Translations under genes and position numbers: made by a program | DNA from: a virus | IMG/VR virus record: IMGVR_UViG_3300027897_000004 | Span: 1-38,386 of that record | DNA length: 38,386 nt | Reading direction: 5' to 3' (one strand) | Notes under the pieces: generated by a model | What the model was told of the DNA's origin: nothing | Database searches by the model: none | Seen by the model: the letters and a program-made list of their open reading frames with translations, nothing else | Shown: piece after piece, positions 15,449 to 24,550 of the stretch | How the letters are laid out: every line of letters begins with the position of its first letter | Numbering within the stretch: the first letter of the stretch is position 1

Positions 15449-16440
15449 TACACAATCTTCTTGTAGGCAATGCCTGCGTTTCTGGATTCCTCAGTGGTGG
15501 CCCCCACTGTGTACTGCTTAACTGCCCAGGGGAACACCGCCCATGTGTCAGAGCCGACGGTGATCTCGTCCCCAGCGTTGATATGCTTCATGTTGATGAG
15601 GGCGGTGTCCGGTTGCTCTCCCAGCCACAGCCAAGTGTCCGGAGTGGTTGCGGTATCCCGCCAAATCACCGGAATGGGGATCAACGGCTTGTATGCATTG
15701 AGCGCAGTGGCAGGTATCCATCCCATGGCCCAGCCCCAGAAGCCCGATCTGCTGCCCCCGAATAGGCGGTAACGAGGTTCTCCTGACCGGTCAGTTCCCG
15801 GTGTGCCCGTGGTTATAACACCCCAGCGGCTATCTGCATCCATGCTCATGCCAGCAATGTCGACAATGCGAACTGTTGCACAGTCTGCTATCGTGGTGGC
15901 CAGCCCATCCATCCCCAAGGCATGATAGATGGATGTAGGGTTAGCTGCATAACTGACCGACTGGCTCCAGATCCCACCGTAACAATACTCTCCACCCGTC
16001 CAGGTTCCAAACTTGGTCAGCTTTCCAAATCCAAAATGGCGGTACTTACCAGTGGCTATCTCCAGCACTACGTGGCAATAGTAGGGGGCCACGTCAGATG
16101 CGAAAAAGTAATATGTGTACGAACCAGTGGTCAGACAGCTAACTCTACGCGCAGTGGTTGCATCAGCAGTCCCTGCAAGTCCGTTACCGGAATCTCCCAT
16201 AGCAGCCGTGCCGGGCGTGCCCGAGACATATGACAGTTGATGGAACACCGCTAAGTTGGCAGCAACCCCCGCCCACCGGAAACTCACAAAGCAATCGTCT
16301 TTGTGGAAGGTGGCGTAATAGTTGGGACTGCTATTGAGCAACTGGTCTTGGGTCCACGCAGCAGTACACCCGGTGAGAAACGTCCCCAGTTTGGTTACCA
16401 AGTCACCAAGGTTGGTGGCTGAACCAGTTTCATAAGCCAT
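15448..16440 (-). CDS. Tail structural protein (paralogue of the next one upstream)
   Basis: A 330-residue product starting MAYETGSATNLGDLVTKLGTFLTG, then aromatic-rich segments (YYATFHKDDCFVSFRWAG; WGWAMGWIPATALNAYKP). The opening G-x-A-x-D/N-L-x-DL-x-KL pattern recurs in phage tail proteins and in the 415-residue neighbour encoded just before it (16444-17691), so the two look like duplicated copies. No enzymatic motif is seen. The role is presumably a virion component of the distal tail, inferred from location between the tape measure and the tip proteins. Confidence 0.7.
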   Translation of the reverse strand: MAYETGSATNLGDLVTKLGTFLTGCTAAWTQDQLLNSSPNYYATFHKDDCFVSFRWAGVAANLAVFHQLSYVSGTPGTAAMGDSGNGLAGTADATTARRVSCLTTGSYTYYFFASDVAPYYCHVVLEIATGKYRHFGFGKLTKFGTWTGGEYCYGGIWSQSVSYAANPTSIYHALGMDGLATTIADCATVRIVDIAGMSMDADSRWGVITTGTPGTDRSGEPRYRLFGGSRSGFWGWAMGWIPATALNAYKPLIPIPVIWRDTATTPDTWLWLGEQPDTALINMKHINAGDEITVGSDTWAVFPWAVKQYTVGATTEESRNAGIAYKKIV

Positions 16441-16443
16441 TGA

Positions 16444-17691
16444 TCAGCCTTCTTTGATAGCGAGATATGAGCACGTTTCGATACGCGCACAATTCTGAAA
16501 CACCCGGTACACGTTGGCACCGTCGATGACCCTGTCCTGATTGGCCGGGCCGTCAAACGTGCTCAGCCAAAGCACATCGTCTATCTCCATCACCACTTGG
16601 GGGCTGGGCGAGTAGAAAACCACAATGCAAGGCAGCAACAAGATTGTGGATCCAACCCCCTCATTCCACAGATTGGCCGCCGCAGCAGTTACGCGCGAAA
16701 TGATCTCGACAAATCCTCCCGTGGAGCTCATGAATCGATCTTCAAGCCCGCAGTCATCCCCCCCATTGGTGAGGCCCGTGGGGATAACTACGCGGTCAGT
16801 CAGCGCCACGCGGGTGGAACCTGAGATGGATGAGTTGGCCACCCCATACCAAGTCCCGTCCACCCACAGCACCTGCGTTGGCCCCCTCACTGCGGCCGAT
16901 GTGCTTCGGGACGGATCAGTCAGCGCCGACATGCCTGTGGAAATTATCGCACTGAACAGAGACGTGCAACCAGCAATCATCAGCGGATACGGATATTCAC
17001 CGCTGGTGGCAAACCGATTGCCAAAGCCAAGGTAAAATGGTAGATACGAGGATCCAACCTGGATCACCCCGATGATCCGATAGGGGGTGATGGAAAACCA
17101 GTAGTTCTGGGAGGCGTTGGAGGACACCAAGTACGATCCAGAAGGATCAGCACCGTCATACAGCCCAGGCGACATCCCCGGCTGCTCCGCGTAGGTCAGA
17201 CTCGCGCTGTAGCCCTGGAACCCATGCAATTCCCAATTGTAATAGCCAACGCCAGCACTGAAGAACGTGCGCCAGCCGATGAAAATTTCGTCCGTGCCCC
17301 CACCCGAACCTTGAAGGATAACGTCGCGATCTGACCCCGTGCGCACAGCATCGGCCAACGCCGTCCAGCCGTTGGAAGCGAACGTGCAGTTGAGGGTGCA
17401 CCCACTACCGGTTCCACCGGTAGTGGAGACAGGGTCACTGGGAGGAACGGTGTACACGCCATCGTTGACCCGTCTCACGGCGGTAATATTACCGGACGAA
17501 ACAGCAGTCACCTCAACCTGGGCCGCCACGGTGCTCGTGCCTCCGCTCAAGGTGAGCACGTCACCCACAACGTAACTGGCCCCGTCATCAGCAAAGCTGT
17601 CCACGGTCTGCAGGCTCTGCCCGGTGGCGGCCGCAACCAGTTTGTTGGACAAGTCAATGTAGTCTGCAGCCGTGCCCTTTATCCAGCTCAT
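16444..17691 (-). CDS. Tail structural protein with inserted beta module
   Basis: A 415-residue product. It begins like its neighbour (IKGTAADYIDLSNKLVAAATG) and resumes the shared plan at NGWTALADAVRTGSDRDVILQGSG. Between these lies an extra module of about 75 residues (ASYVVGDVLTLSGGT; VTAVSSGNITAVRRVNDGVYT; TTGGTGSGCTLNCTF). That G-x-Y-x-VGD-x-L-T-x-SGGT...GxYT...TGGxGSG signature is one I know as a mobile beta-stranded module scattered through phage tail and fibre proteins. The insertion probably adds a surface-exposed domain. It overlaps the tape measure stop by four bases. Confidence 0.72.
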   Translation of the reverse strand: MSWIKGTAADYIDLSNKLVAAATGQSLQTVDSFADDGASYVVGDVLTLSGGTSTVAAQVEVTAVSSGNITAVRRVNDGVYTVPPSDPVSTTGGTGSGCTLNCTFASNGWTALADAVRTGSDRDVILQGSGGGTDEIFIGWRTFFSAGVGYYNWELHGFQGYSASLTYAEQPGMSPGLYDGADPSGSYLVSSNASQNYWFSITPYRIIGVIQVGSSYLPFYLGFGNRFATSGEYPYPLMIAGCTSLFSAIISTGMSALTDPSRSTSAAVRGPTQVLWVDGTWYGVANSSISGSTRVALTDRVVIPTGLTNGGDDCGLEDRFMSSTGGFVEIISRVTAAAANLWNEGVGSTILLLPCIVVFYSPSPQVVMEIDDVLWLSTFDGPANQDRVIDGANVYRVFQNCARIETCSYLAIKEG

Positions 17692-20117
17692 GATATTGCC
17701 TGTCTGACGGAGGCCCGATTGCGTTGGATCACGTTCATGATCACCTGTTCACCCTCAGTACTGCCCATGGCGTCTTTGATGTCGTCAGGGTTGACCACAT
17801 TAACGATCTTGATGACCGGAGACGCAGCACTTTGCTGCGGCTGTGGTTGCCCTGCCATTTGCTGCCCGGGCGTTTGTACAGTCACTCGCTCATTGGGAGA
17901 AGCCTTGAAAGCCACCAACTGGCTGTCAGTACCGCCCTGACCCCCAACCATGAAGCTGCCCCCCGTGGCCATATCCGGCAACGGGATGCCGATGGCCTTA
18001 AACGCCTTCATGAGCAACATTTTGGCAATGATCTTTTCCAACTCCAGCAATATCTGGGCCGAGAAATCTCGGAAACTGAAAATACCGGTTTCAATGAAAT
18101 TATCCAAAGACGCAGTGGCGTTGTCCCAAAGTATGGAGTAGGCTTCAGCCTCCATGTTGATCTCGCCAATGGAGTCCAACAAGATGGCCTCATACTGCCG
18201 TTTTTTCATGTTAAACTCATCCTGGGTAACGATCCCCAGTCTCTGGGCTTCAATAAGAGCGTCCATTGAACGTGTAAACTGATTTTGTGCTCCATCCAAC
18301 TCATCAACTAGAGCAGCCTGGTCCTTTATTGCCTGATTGTAACGTAACTCTATTTCGTACTTTTGCAATTCGTCAGGAGTCATTTTGTTACGGGCATCCT
18401 GAAGAGGTTGCTGGATTTCTGCCTCTCGGGGGGACACACGCAGCAATGCTGCCTGATCTTCTAGACTCTTCATCATTTTTACAAACTCAGGCTGTGCATT
18501 AGTCAGGTTTTCCTTGAGACGTAACAGTTCCTGGTTGTACAAAGCCAACGGAATTTGCGGCTTGATTTCCTCCAGTGTCTTCATGCCCTGATCAAACTCG
18601 CGCTGGGGAGCCGTAAGCTGATCGTACAAGGCCACTCGCTCGCCCAGTTGCTTGTTCAACCTCAGTTGGGCCTCAGCCTCCAGGGCATGAGCATCTGTCC
18701 ATTCTTCCTCCAACTGCAAACTGGCCTGGAGCAGAGCCTTGGTGATTTCTCGTTCCTCATTGGACGCCTTCAGTGCCGTGTACTCATCACGCAAACCCTG
18801 AATGTACTTGGGCCATTTAGCCTTGGCGTCCTTGCCCAGAGAGCCGAAGGGTTGATCCGAACCGCCAGCAATGCCAATGTCCAGGTTGACGTCCTTCTTA
18901 CGACTGCCCGCTCGCTTGGCGGCGTTATCCATCACTGTGCCAATGACATTATCTACCAAGGTAGTGAGATTGGTCTGGTTGAACCCCTGCATGAAGGAAT
19001 CAGCTATCAGTTTACCCCCAGACCTCATGGTCTCCGCGGCCCCACCAAAATCGCCCTTGCCAATCTGGGCAAGCACGGTATCTGCGGTCACCACCGCAGC
19101 CATGATGCCCTGGACCAATCCAACAACCAGTCCCAACGACTTATCCACTATTTGAGCAACAGTCCTGAGAAAGGCCAAGAAACCCAGGCCCATGTTTTTC
19201 AGCACCGCACTCAAATCAATACCGGACTCCTTCATAGCCCGGCCCCACTTTTGAAGGATAGCCCCGCCTTCATGGAACACAGAAACAATGGTGTCGCCCA
19301 AAACCATCATGGGCTCCATCAACTTGGGTATGGCCTTGGCAATGGAGATAATGGCCTTGGACATAGCCTGGGAAGTGCCGCTGGCCGTGGCCATCCCACC
19401 AAACAACCCTGTGATACTGTTTTTCAACACGGTCAAGGACTGCCCCACAGTGGGCACGGTCTTGGCAAACTTCTCCGCCAGTTCAACCCGGGCCTTTTCA
19501 AATGCGTCCAGCACAATTTTGGCTGAGATTTTGCCCTCAATGCCCATCTTGCGGAACTCACCACGACTGATACCCAAGGACTTGGCAACTACGTCAGCCA
19601 CCATCGGCAGCTGTTCCATCACAGCACGCAACTCATCACCGCGCAACGCACCCGACGCCAAGCCCTGCGACAGCTGGATCATACCAGCCTGACTTTCCTG
19701 GGCACTGGCACCGCTGAGAATGATGGCTTGGTTGAGCGACTCCGTGAACTGGAGAAGCTCGTTCTGTGTTTTGCCCAATTCGCGCGATGCCAGCGCCATA
19801 CGAGCATACATTTCACCGGTGGCGGTGAAGGAACTGCGGGTGTTTTCACTGATCTTGAAAAGTCGATCAGTCACCGCCCCCAATTCCTCAGAACCCCGGG
19901 TGACCAACTTCAATCGGTTCTGCATGACGGTGTATTTGTCCACCATCTGGACAATGCCCACCGCAACCGCGCCGGTCATGAGCGCACTCATGCTGTTTTT
20001 GAGCAGGGCCATGGCGCCAGAAGCCTTGAGCGCACCGGTGCCAATGCCCTCAATGTTGCGCTTGACCTGAAGTGCGCCCTTTTCGGTAATGGAGAGGACA
20101 AGGCTCTCGGTGCTCAT
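17688..20117 (-). CDS. Tail tape measure protein
   Basis: An 809-residue product. Residues about 60-250 match the conserved tape-measure domain: MQNRLKLVTRGSEELG, LYARMALASRELG-type helices, the GMIQLSQGLASGALRGDELRAVMEQLP signature and SLGISRGEFRKMGIEGKIS. A hydrophobic middle (LGFLAFLRTVAQIVDKSLGLVVGLVQGIMAAVV, about 310-345) and a long coiled-coil region follow. The tape measure sets tail length and helps DNA enter the cell. Using the known rule of about 0.15 nm per residue, an 809-residue protein suggests a tail of very roughly 120 nm. It directly follows the chaperone and tail completion genes, as usual. Confidence 0.95.
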   Translation of the reverse strand: MSTESLVLSITEKGALQVKRNIEGIGTGALKASGAMALLKNSMSALMTGAVAVGIVQMVDKYTVMQNRLKLVTRGSEELGAVTDRLFKISENTRSSFTATGEMYARMALASRELGKTQNELLQFTESLNQAIILSGASAQESQAGMIQLSQGLASGALRGDELRAVMEQLPMVADVVAKSLGISRGEFRKMGIEGKISAKIVLDAFEKARVELAEKFAKTVPTVGQSLTVLKNSITGLFGGMATASGTSQAMSKAIISIAKAIPKLMEPMMVLGDTIVSVFHEGGAILQKWGRAMKESGIDLSAVLKNMGLGFLAFLRTVAQIVDKSLGLVVGLVQGIMAAVVTADTVLAQIGKGDFGGAAETMRSGGKLIADSFMQGFNQTNLTTLVDNVIGTVMDNAAKRAGSRKKDVNLDIGIAGGSDQPFGSLGKDAKAKWPKYIQGLRDEYTALKASNEEREITKALLQASLQLEEEWTDAHALEAEAQLRLNKQLGERVALYDQLTAPQREFDQGMKTLEEIKPQIPLALYNQELLRLKENLTNAQPEFVKMMKSLEDQAALLRVSPREAEIQQPLQDARNKMTPDELQKYEIELRYNQAIKDQAALVDELDGAQNQFTRSMDALIEAQRLGIVTQDEFNMKKRQYEAILLDSIGEINMEAEAYSILWDNATASLDNFIETGIFSFRDFSAQILLELEKIIAKMLLMKAFKAIGIPLPDMATGGSFMVGGQGGTDSQLVAFKASPNERVTVQTPGQQMAGQPQPQQSAASPVIKIVNVVNPDDIKDAMGSTEGEQVIMNVIQRNRASVRQAIS

Positions 20118-20533
20118 TTCAGCAACCCGCCCTTCCTCAATTCACGTTTAGCCGCTGCGAGGGCAAACCGGGTCATGCCTTGGGGAGCCTGCCGGGAATG
20201 GCCCTCATCCAGCACTTTGATGTACGGGACGCTATTGGCAACGTAAATGGCCCCCATACCTGGCTTCCAAGTGGCTATGACCGCCATTCCAGCGAGAACC
20301 GCGTCAGGGCCAGCCGAAGGTCCAAGCGCCCCGGTTTCCCCCATGAGCGGTGATCCAATGGACGTGCGCCAATTTCCCCAGGCCCTGCCGGTATCTACTG
20401 GGGTGGTCATGGCTGCGGTAGTGTCCATAGCCACCGCAGCCTTACGAACTATCTTGGTGGCGCCTGTGCCTACAACCTTGGCGGTCAGGATGATGCGCTG
20501 GTGGAACTGCTTGAAGTTGCGCGAGGTTGCCAC
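20114..20533 (-). CDS. HK97 gp10-like neck / tail completion protein
   Basis: A 139-residue product. The pattern of a basic helical N-terminus (FHQRIILTAKVVGTGATKIVRKAAVAM), then TPVDTGRAWGNWRTSIG, then NSVPYIKVLDEGHSRQAPQGM matches the HK97 gp10-like family, whose PVDTG-R...N-x-xPYxxxLExGxSxQAPxG motif is very typical. Members join head and tail or complete the tail. It lies between the chaperone frames and the tape measure instead of among the connectors, an unusual but known placement. It overlaps the chaperone gene by 49 bases and the tape measure by four. Confidence 0.82.
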   Translation of the reverse strand: MATSRNFKQFHQRIILTAKVVGTGATKIVRKAAVAMDTTAAMTTPVDTGRAWGNWRTSIGSPLMGETGALGPSAGPDAVLAGMAVIATWKPGMGAIYVANSVPYIKVLDEGHSRQAPQGMTRFALAAAKRELRKGGLLK

Positions 20534-20868
20534 TTTTTCTTCCCTGCTGGCTTTGGGGCATGGTGGCTCAAGTACGCCTGGTCCAATACCCTGACCATGT
20601 AGGTTAAGGTCTCGCGCTGCTCTTCATCAAAGCCAAAGGCCTGGGCATAGTCGTTGACGGCCACCCAAGGTATGGGTCCCAGAGACCAGCCCAGGGAGCG
20701 GCAACTCCCAAGCTCCCAGAAAGCGTCATAGTACAACTCCAACCCGAAGTACATTTGCGGCGCATTCGCAATCCTATCTGGTAGGGGTAGCCGCTCCCTC
20801 ATGCACTGTCGAATGATCTGCTGCTCGCCGGGTGCCTGCTCCAGATCGTAAAGCAGGCACTCTACGAG
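20485..20868 (-). CDS. Tail assembly chaperone, frameshift-extended part (T-like)
   Basis: The frame runs open from the slippery site at 20868 to 20485, giving 127 residues beginning LVECLLYDLEQAPGEQQIIRQC and continuing through the internal ATG at 20802 (MRERLPLPDRIANAP). The region WSLGPIPWVAVNDYAQAFGFDEEQRETLTYMVRVLD is typical of the T part of phage tail chaperones, which binds tape measure and tail tube subunits. No stop separates it from the upstream chaperone in the -1 frame. The expected product is a G-T fusion of about 269 residues; translation from ATG 20802 is less likely. Confidence 0.85.
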   Translation of the reverse strand, partial: LVECLLYDLEQAPGEQQIIRQCMRERLPLPDRIANAPQMYFGLELYYDAFWELGSCRSLGWSLGPIPWVAVNDYAQAFGFDEEQRETLTYMVRVLDQAYLSHHAPKPAGKKKWQPRATSSSSTSASS

Positions 20869-21293
20869 TTTTTTGCGGCCTCCTCGCGCAAGGAGGCCCG
20901 GTAGAGCGTGCCCTTGCCCGCCTGCTCCACCAGGTCAGAGAACAGGTCGGGCAAGTTAGTGAAGGTGAGCACCAGGTTCGCGAGGGTCACCGGAAGCAAG
21001 GCACCATCCGGTCCCTCAATCCCGGGCTTCCATTCCTCGCCCACCCGGGTCTCCCAGTTGCGCACGACGGCTTCCGCGTACACTTCCTGGAGCAGGGCGA
21101 CGGAGCGATCGTTACCGAACGCCCCAGCCTGGATCGCCCGCTGGAAAGGCCGGGCCTTGGTCTCCAACAGCTTCAGGTACTGCTTGTTGGCACCCCCCGC
21201 CCGGGCGACGGTGATCCGAAAATCACCATAGTCCAGCACAACACCTTCCTGCTCCGACTTGGTGTCGCTCCTGAAATCAGCGTACAACGGCAT
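20862..21293 (-). CDS. Tail assembly chaperone (G-like)
   Basis: A 143-residue product. GGGGAGG lies 5 bases before the ATG. It is an alpha/beta protein with a conserved-looking first half (EGVVLDYGDFRITVARAGGANKQYLKLLETKARPF) and a helical end (PDLFSDLVEQAGKGTLYRASLREEAAKNS). Between tail tube and tape measure, with an overlapping -1 frame, this is the standard place for the major tail chaperone that keeps the tape measure soluble during tail assembly. The short form should be made in excess over the frameshifted form. Confidence 0.85.
   Translation of the reverse strand: MPLYADFRSDTKSEQEGVVLDYGDFRITVARAGGANKQYLKLLETKARPFQRAIQAGAFGNDRSVALLQEVYAEAVVRNWETRVGEEWKPGIEGPDGALLPVTLANLVLTFTNLPDLFSDLVEQAGKGTLYRASLREEAAKNS
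20868..20874 (-). promoter_or_regulatory. Programmed -1 frameshift slippery heptamer A AAA AAC
   Basis: On the - strand the chaperone reads GCA AAA AAC TCG TAG. The heptamer A-AAA-AAC fits the X-XXY-YYZ rule in the zero frame and sits one sense codon before the stop. Slipping back one base gives CTC GTA GAG TGC, which continues without a stop into the second chaperone part. This is the classic arrangement for lambda G/GT-type tail chaperones. Confidence 0.9.
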
Positions 21294-21313
21294 TTTGTCC
21301 TCCCCTGGCTGTG

Positions 21314-22858
21314 TTACATCGCCGCCGTCGGCAGATAGTCCCAGAACACCATGAGCAGCGTGTGGTCCATGGTGCTGAGAACCTTGGCCCCCGTTCCCGC
21401 CTCCAGCTTCAGCGGCAGCGTGATGGGGGCGTCCTTCTCCACGTTGGGCCGACCATCGCCCAGGGTCAGCAGCGGCAGGTCCACGGCGATACCGGTGTTG
21501 GCCCGGGCCATGATGAAGTCCATGGTGATGTCGGAGCAGTCGCGCACCGCCGCCACGGCCTCTGTACCTGCGAAATACGCAGTCACCTCTCCACTGACCT
21601 CAAAGTTGCCGGCGGAGCAATCGAACGCTCCGAACGTGCCCACGGCCTTGTTGGGCGAGATGTTGTTGTTGATGGTCAGCTTGAGATCGGTCAGGAACGC
21701 AAACAGGGCCGCAGGAGCCTCCGCCGCCGCGTCCACAATCGCCATCTTGATGCGACTGAAGTCGCTGCTGGTATTGAAGGCGTCGGCTTCGACCTGCGCC
21801 ACCCTGGTGCCGGTCTTGACGTCGGTGGCCCCACTGCGCTGCTCGCTATCGCCCGCAACAAAGGTCAGATCACAGGTGATCTTTTCCGCCGTGGGCACAT
21901 TGAGGGTGAACTCATTCGGGACGGCACCGGTCAGGTACTCAGACTGCACCCCGGTCGGGTCTGCCGTGTCGTTCACACCCAGCGTGCGCTCCAGGTTGTA
22001 CGTGCGGCGCACGATACTGGTTCCGGTCTCGTTCTTCAGCACCCGGCCAAAGAACATCCGCACCGTTTCCGTGGTGCTGGACTCAGCGGACATCGCCACA
22101 GCGGACTTGTCCAGCACCAGCGCATTGGCCGCGATGGAACGGACCCGCTTGAAACCGTTGTTGGCCGCCGTGGCGAAGCTCGTGCCCGCCGTGTCCCCTC
22201 CGATGTAGATCCACTCACCCGGGACCAAGCCCAGGGTGGTGAAGTCGAGCGTGGAGGAAGTGATGGTGGTGAAGGCCCCCGTGACCACCACATCCAGGTC
22301 ACCGGCAGCAGCCTGGACACCCACGGTGACCAGCTTGGCCGCTGCCGGAGGGGAAGCCTCAGCCGTTAGGGTCTCGGACACGGTCAACACACCCGTGGCT
22401 GCGGTGGTAACCAGCTTCAGGCCATTGTTGCCGCTGTTGGTGAAGCCGGATCCGAAGATCAGCGCCCCCGCAGCTACCCCGGTGTCGATGGCGGTGCCGG
22501 TGTAGGTGTTGGGACCGGTGGTGGCTGCGGTGATGACCCCGGAGCCGTCCCCATATTCGTCCTTGGTGCGCAAGGACGCAAAGAAGAAGCCCTGGAGCAG
22601 ACGCTGAAGGTTGGTCTGGGTCAGGTCCGTGTTAAACCCACCACTGGCGTCCAGGTCCGTAGCTACACCCTTTTTGCGCTGGCGACTGGCGCTGATCGGA
22701 CTGCGCGCCACGGTGGTCACCTCACCCCCAAAGTCCGCATAGCTGTTGGGCTCTAGGGGATACCACACGGGAGTGCCGGGAAGGGTCTTGAAGCTGGTCT
22801 CCTCCGCGAAACTCAGCCCCGTCACGTTACTGTCGATTTTGTTGACGTTCGTAGCCAT
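21314..22858 (-). CDS. Major tail tube protein
   Basis: A 514-residue product starting ATG 22858. The N-terminal part ([62 protein letters not shown]) has the features of phage tail tube proteins, and the remainder is beta-rich (alternating T/V strands, e.g. [20 protein letters not shown]). At 514 residues it is long for a tube protein, suggesting an extra Ig-like domain or a duplicated tube fold, which would decorate the tail. It precedes the chaperone pair as expected. No sheath gene is present, supporting a non-contractile tail. Confidence 0.82.
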   Translation of the reverse strand: MATNVNKIDSNVTGLSFAEETSFKTLPGTPVWYPLEPNSYADFGGEVTTVARSPISASRQRKKGVATDLDASGGFNTDLTQTNLQRLLQGFFFASLRTKDEYGDGSGVITAATTGPNTYTGTAIDTGVAAGALIFGSGFTNSGNNGLKLVTTAATGVLTVSETLTAEASPPAAAKLVTVGVQAAAGDLDVVVTGAFTTITSSTLDFTTLGLVPGEWIYIGGDTAGTSFATAANNGFKRVRSIAANALVLDKSAVAMSAESSTTETVRMFFGRVLKNETGTSIVRRTYNLERTLGVNDTADPTGVQSEYLTGAVPNEFTLNVPTAEKITCDLTFVAGDSEQRSGATDVKTGTRVAQVEADAFNTSSDFSRIKMAIVDAAAEAPAALFAFLTDLKLTINNNISPNKAVGTFGAFDCSAGNFEVSGEVTAYFAGTEAVAAVRDCSDITMDFIMARANTGIAVDLPLLTLGDGRPNVEKDAPITLPLKLEAGTGAKVLSTMDHTLLMVFWDYLPTAAM

Positions 22859-22861
22859 GAC

Positions 22862-23290
22862 TCACCTCACCTCGTCGTATTCGAAGTCTGCCTGCACGTT
22901 CGCTTGGTAAAACCCTCCGCTTTGCCCGATGTCCCTGGGCGTCACGTTCAGGAACACAACTCCGTTGGTGGTGGTGATGCCCTCAAAGGCATTTTTGACC
23001 ACGGTCACCAAATCATCAGACAGTACCTGTCCGCCCCCGGGTGGAGTGAACAGCTGAACAACCACTACCCCGGTGCGACGAAATCTGCGCACACCCGCGT
23101 GATTGGCCAAAGAAGCCTGATTGCTCCCCGTATGTAAAACAGTGGCCCGGCCCCAAGCTCCTTCCGTCGGCGGATCCCCCGCCACATCCGGATAAAGCAT
23201 GGGCAAGTTCTGGCTATCAGCAGAGGCTTCCCAAGCTACTTTGAGCACCCCCAGCATGTCGTCCCGCGCTTGGGTTATGGTTGCTGTCAT
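22862..23290 (-). CDS. Tail terminator / DUF4128-like protein
   Basis: A 142-residue product. A helical N-terminus (TQARDDMLGVLKVAWEA) is followed by strands (GVVVVQLFTPPGGGQVLSDDLVTVVKNAFEG) and a C-terminal NVTPRDIGQSGGFYQANVQADFEYDEVR. This arrangement matches the DUF4128/tail-terminator group, which caps the tail tube and joins it to the head. It stands just before the tail tube gene, as in most siphoviruses, and overlaps the preceding gene by four bases. Confidence 0.75.
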   Translation of the reverse strand: MTATITQARDDMLGVLKVAWEASADSQNLPMLYPDVAGDPPTEGAWGRATVLHTGSNQASLANHAGVRRFRRTGVVVVQLFTPPGGGQVLSDDLVTVVKNAFEGITTTNGVVFLNVTPRDIGQSGGFYQANVQADFEYDEVR

Positions 23291-23670
23291 CGCGCTACCT
23301 CAAACAAATACAGCAATCTCACGTTGGCCGGACCAATGATTTCAGCATTCACTATTTTCCACCGCACCCCATTATCTAGTATCTCATCGAAAAACTCAAG
23401 CTGATTTCCTGCATCATCTGATGCTGGGAACAGGGCGTAATTGGCACCGAATTTGATGTTGTCCCGAAGCGTAACCTTCCAGGTAGCCACTGATGATCCG
23501 GGCACAAAGGCCGCTAACCCCGTTACAGACACTGCCGGATAATCAGCTAGCCCGCGCCAAGGCTGTTCTGAGTTTTGGGGTGTGGTGCCGTTCTTAACCA
23601 CAGTCACAGTACGCCCATTGGCATCAATGAGCCGCTTGGCCAGGGTTGCCAATGACGCAAAATCAGCCAC
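23287..23670 (-). CDS. Head-tail connector protein (neck)
   Basis: A 127-residue product. The opening (FASLATLAKRLIDANGRTVTVVKNGTTPQ) and middle (VTGLAAFVPGSSVATWKVTLRDNIKFGANYALFPAS) correspond to a beta-barrel-like connector of the stopper type, judged by size and order. It is encoded between the DnaT-like adaptor and the tail terminator. It overlaps both neighbours by 4-8 bases. No catalytic site is visible. The call rests on gene order plus fold-like features rather than a strong motif. Confidence 0.7.
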   Translation of the reverse strand: MADFASLATLAKRLIDANGRTVTVVKNGTTPQNSEQPWRGLADYPAVSVTGLAAFVPGSSVATWKVTLRDNIKFGANYALFPASDDAGNQLEFFDEILDNGVRWKIVNAEIIGPANVRLLYLFEVAR

Positions 23671-24181
23671 GATGCACTTCTCTATCCGCGGAGGACAACA
23701 CTAGCTCCTTGAGCCACAGATCCGCTTCTGGGTATTCTTTGGTTGAACTTGACTTTCCTAAATCGTACTTGACGTGCGACTCGATTGGCCCCACTACCTC
23801 CTTTGTCTCCAGCACTTCTGGCTCTACGTTCGGCGCCAATTTTGTATCTAGACCCAACACAATGAGCCCGTATTCGTGGGTAGCTTTTTTCAAAGCAGAC
23901 GGCACTCCAGTCAGTGCGTACCCACTGCTGTCAAAGGCAGAAACCCTGGGCCACGCCAAAGCCTGCGAACTCTGTAAACGCACACCCTTAAACTTGATGC
24001 CGTACAGTTTGTCTATATAGTCAGTGGCTTGTACCACAGCAGCTTCCATCGTAGCGTCGTCATAAGTTCCGTCTGTGACTGAGGCCACGCCACGCGCAGT
24101 ATGATGGGCCTTGAATTCGGCCAAGGTAACGTAGGAGTTGGCCGTGCTCAGCCCAGCCCCAGTTTCGGGCGTTAGCGCCAT
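23663..24181 (-). CDS. Head-tail adaptor, DnaT-like family
   Basis: A 172-residue product. The opening PETGAGLSTANSYVTLAEFKAHHTARGV, followed by EAAVVQATDYIDKLYGIKFKGVRLQSSQALAWPR, is a strong signature of the phage protein family annotated DnaT-like ssDNA-binding. In virion gene clusters this family occupies the head completion/adaptor position, and the name does not imply a replication role. The helical C-terminal part (ALKKATHEYGLIVLGLD) fits an adaptor attached below the portal. Confidence 0.8.
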   Translation of the reverse strand: MALTPETGAGLSTANSYVTLAEFKAHHTARGVASVTDGTYDDATMEAAVVQATDYIDKLYGIKFKGVRLQSSQALAWPRVSAFDSSGYALTGVPSALKKATHEYGLIVLGLDTKLAPNVEPEVLETKEVVGPIESHVKYDLGKSSSTKEYPEADLWLKELVLSSADREVHRG

Positions 24182-24184
24182 GTC

Positions 24185-24550
24185 CTAGTCCTTTGTTCGG
24201 TCCTGGTTAAGCCTGAACTTTCCACGTACGAGCGTTTCTATTCTGTCGTCGGTATCTGTGCCCTGGATGTCGTAAAAGTAAACCCCCGGCGCAACATCCG
24301 TAACATCAGAATCCGTTGGGGCAAGATACATGACTCCGGTTGTCGGGTCCGCTGACAAGGTGCCGTCCATAGTGAGCACGATAGTTGTCTCGTCCTCGGG
24401 AGAAGCCACACTGTGGACTGCCATCTTTATGGCAGTCCAATCAGTCAAATCCCGTGGTGCTCCGCCAGACGTGAACGCGAAACCCAGTGCTCGGCTGTCG
24501 CCCCTGGTGTAGTCTATGTCTAGCTCTGGCACGCTAAAATACCAAGTCAT
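24185..24550 (-). CDS. BppU-N-like small virion protein
   Basis: A 121-residue product. The pattern YTRGDSRALGFAFTSGGAPRDLTDWTAIKMAVHS...TMDGTLSADPTTGVMYLAPTDSDVTDVAPGVYFYDIQ...TLVRGKFRLNQD is that of the small Ig-like fold seen at the N-terminus of baseplate-upper-type proteins and in free-standing phage proteins. It is presumably a virion attachment module. It lies at the left end of the block of accessory virion genes, 3 bases before the DnaT-like adaptor, and its start overlaps the preceding stop by four bases. Confidence 0.7.
   Translation of the reverse strand: MTWYFSVPELDIDYTRGDSRALGFAFTSGGAPRDLTDWTAIKMAVHSVASPEDETTIVLTMDGTLSADPTTGVMYLAPTDSDVTDVAPGVYFYDIQGTDTDDRIETLVRGKFRLNQDRTKD

Noticed and set aside
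17156-17462. Extra small - strand genes inside the 415-residue tail gene
   Set aside because: They are out-of-frame shadows with no ribosome binding site and sit inside a clearly coding region.
18555-19526. 323-residue + strand frame over the tape measure
   Set aside because: Antisense shadow of the conserved tape-measure region; composition (His/Gln/Leu-rich) reflects the opposite strand.
21311-22369. 352-residue + strand frame over the tail tube
   Set aside because: Arg/His/Gly-rich antisense shadow of a beta-rich tail protein, with no recognisable motif.
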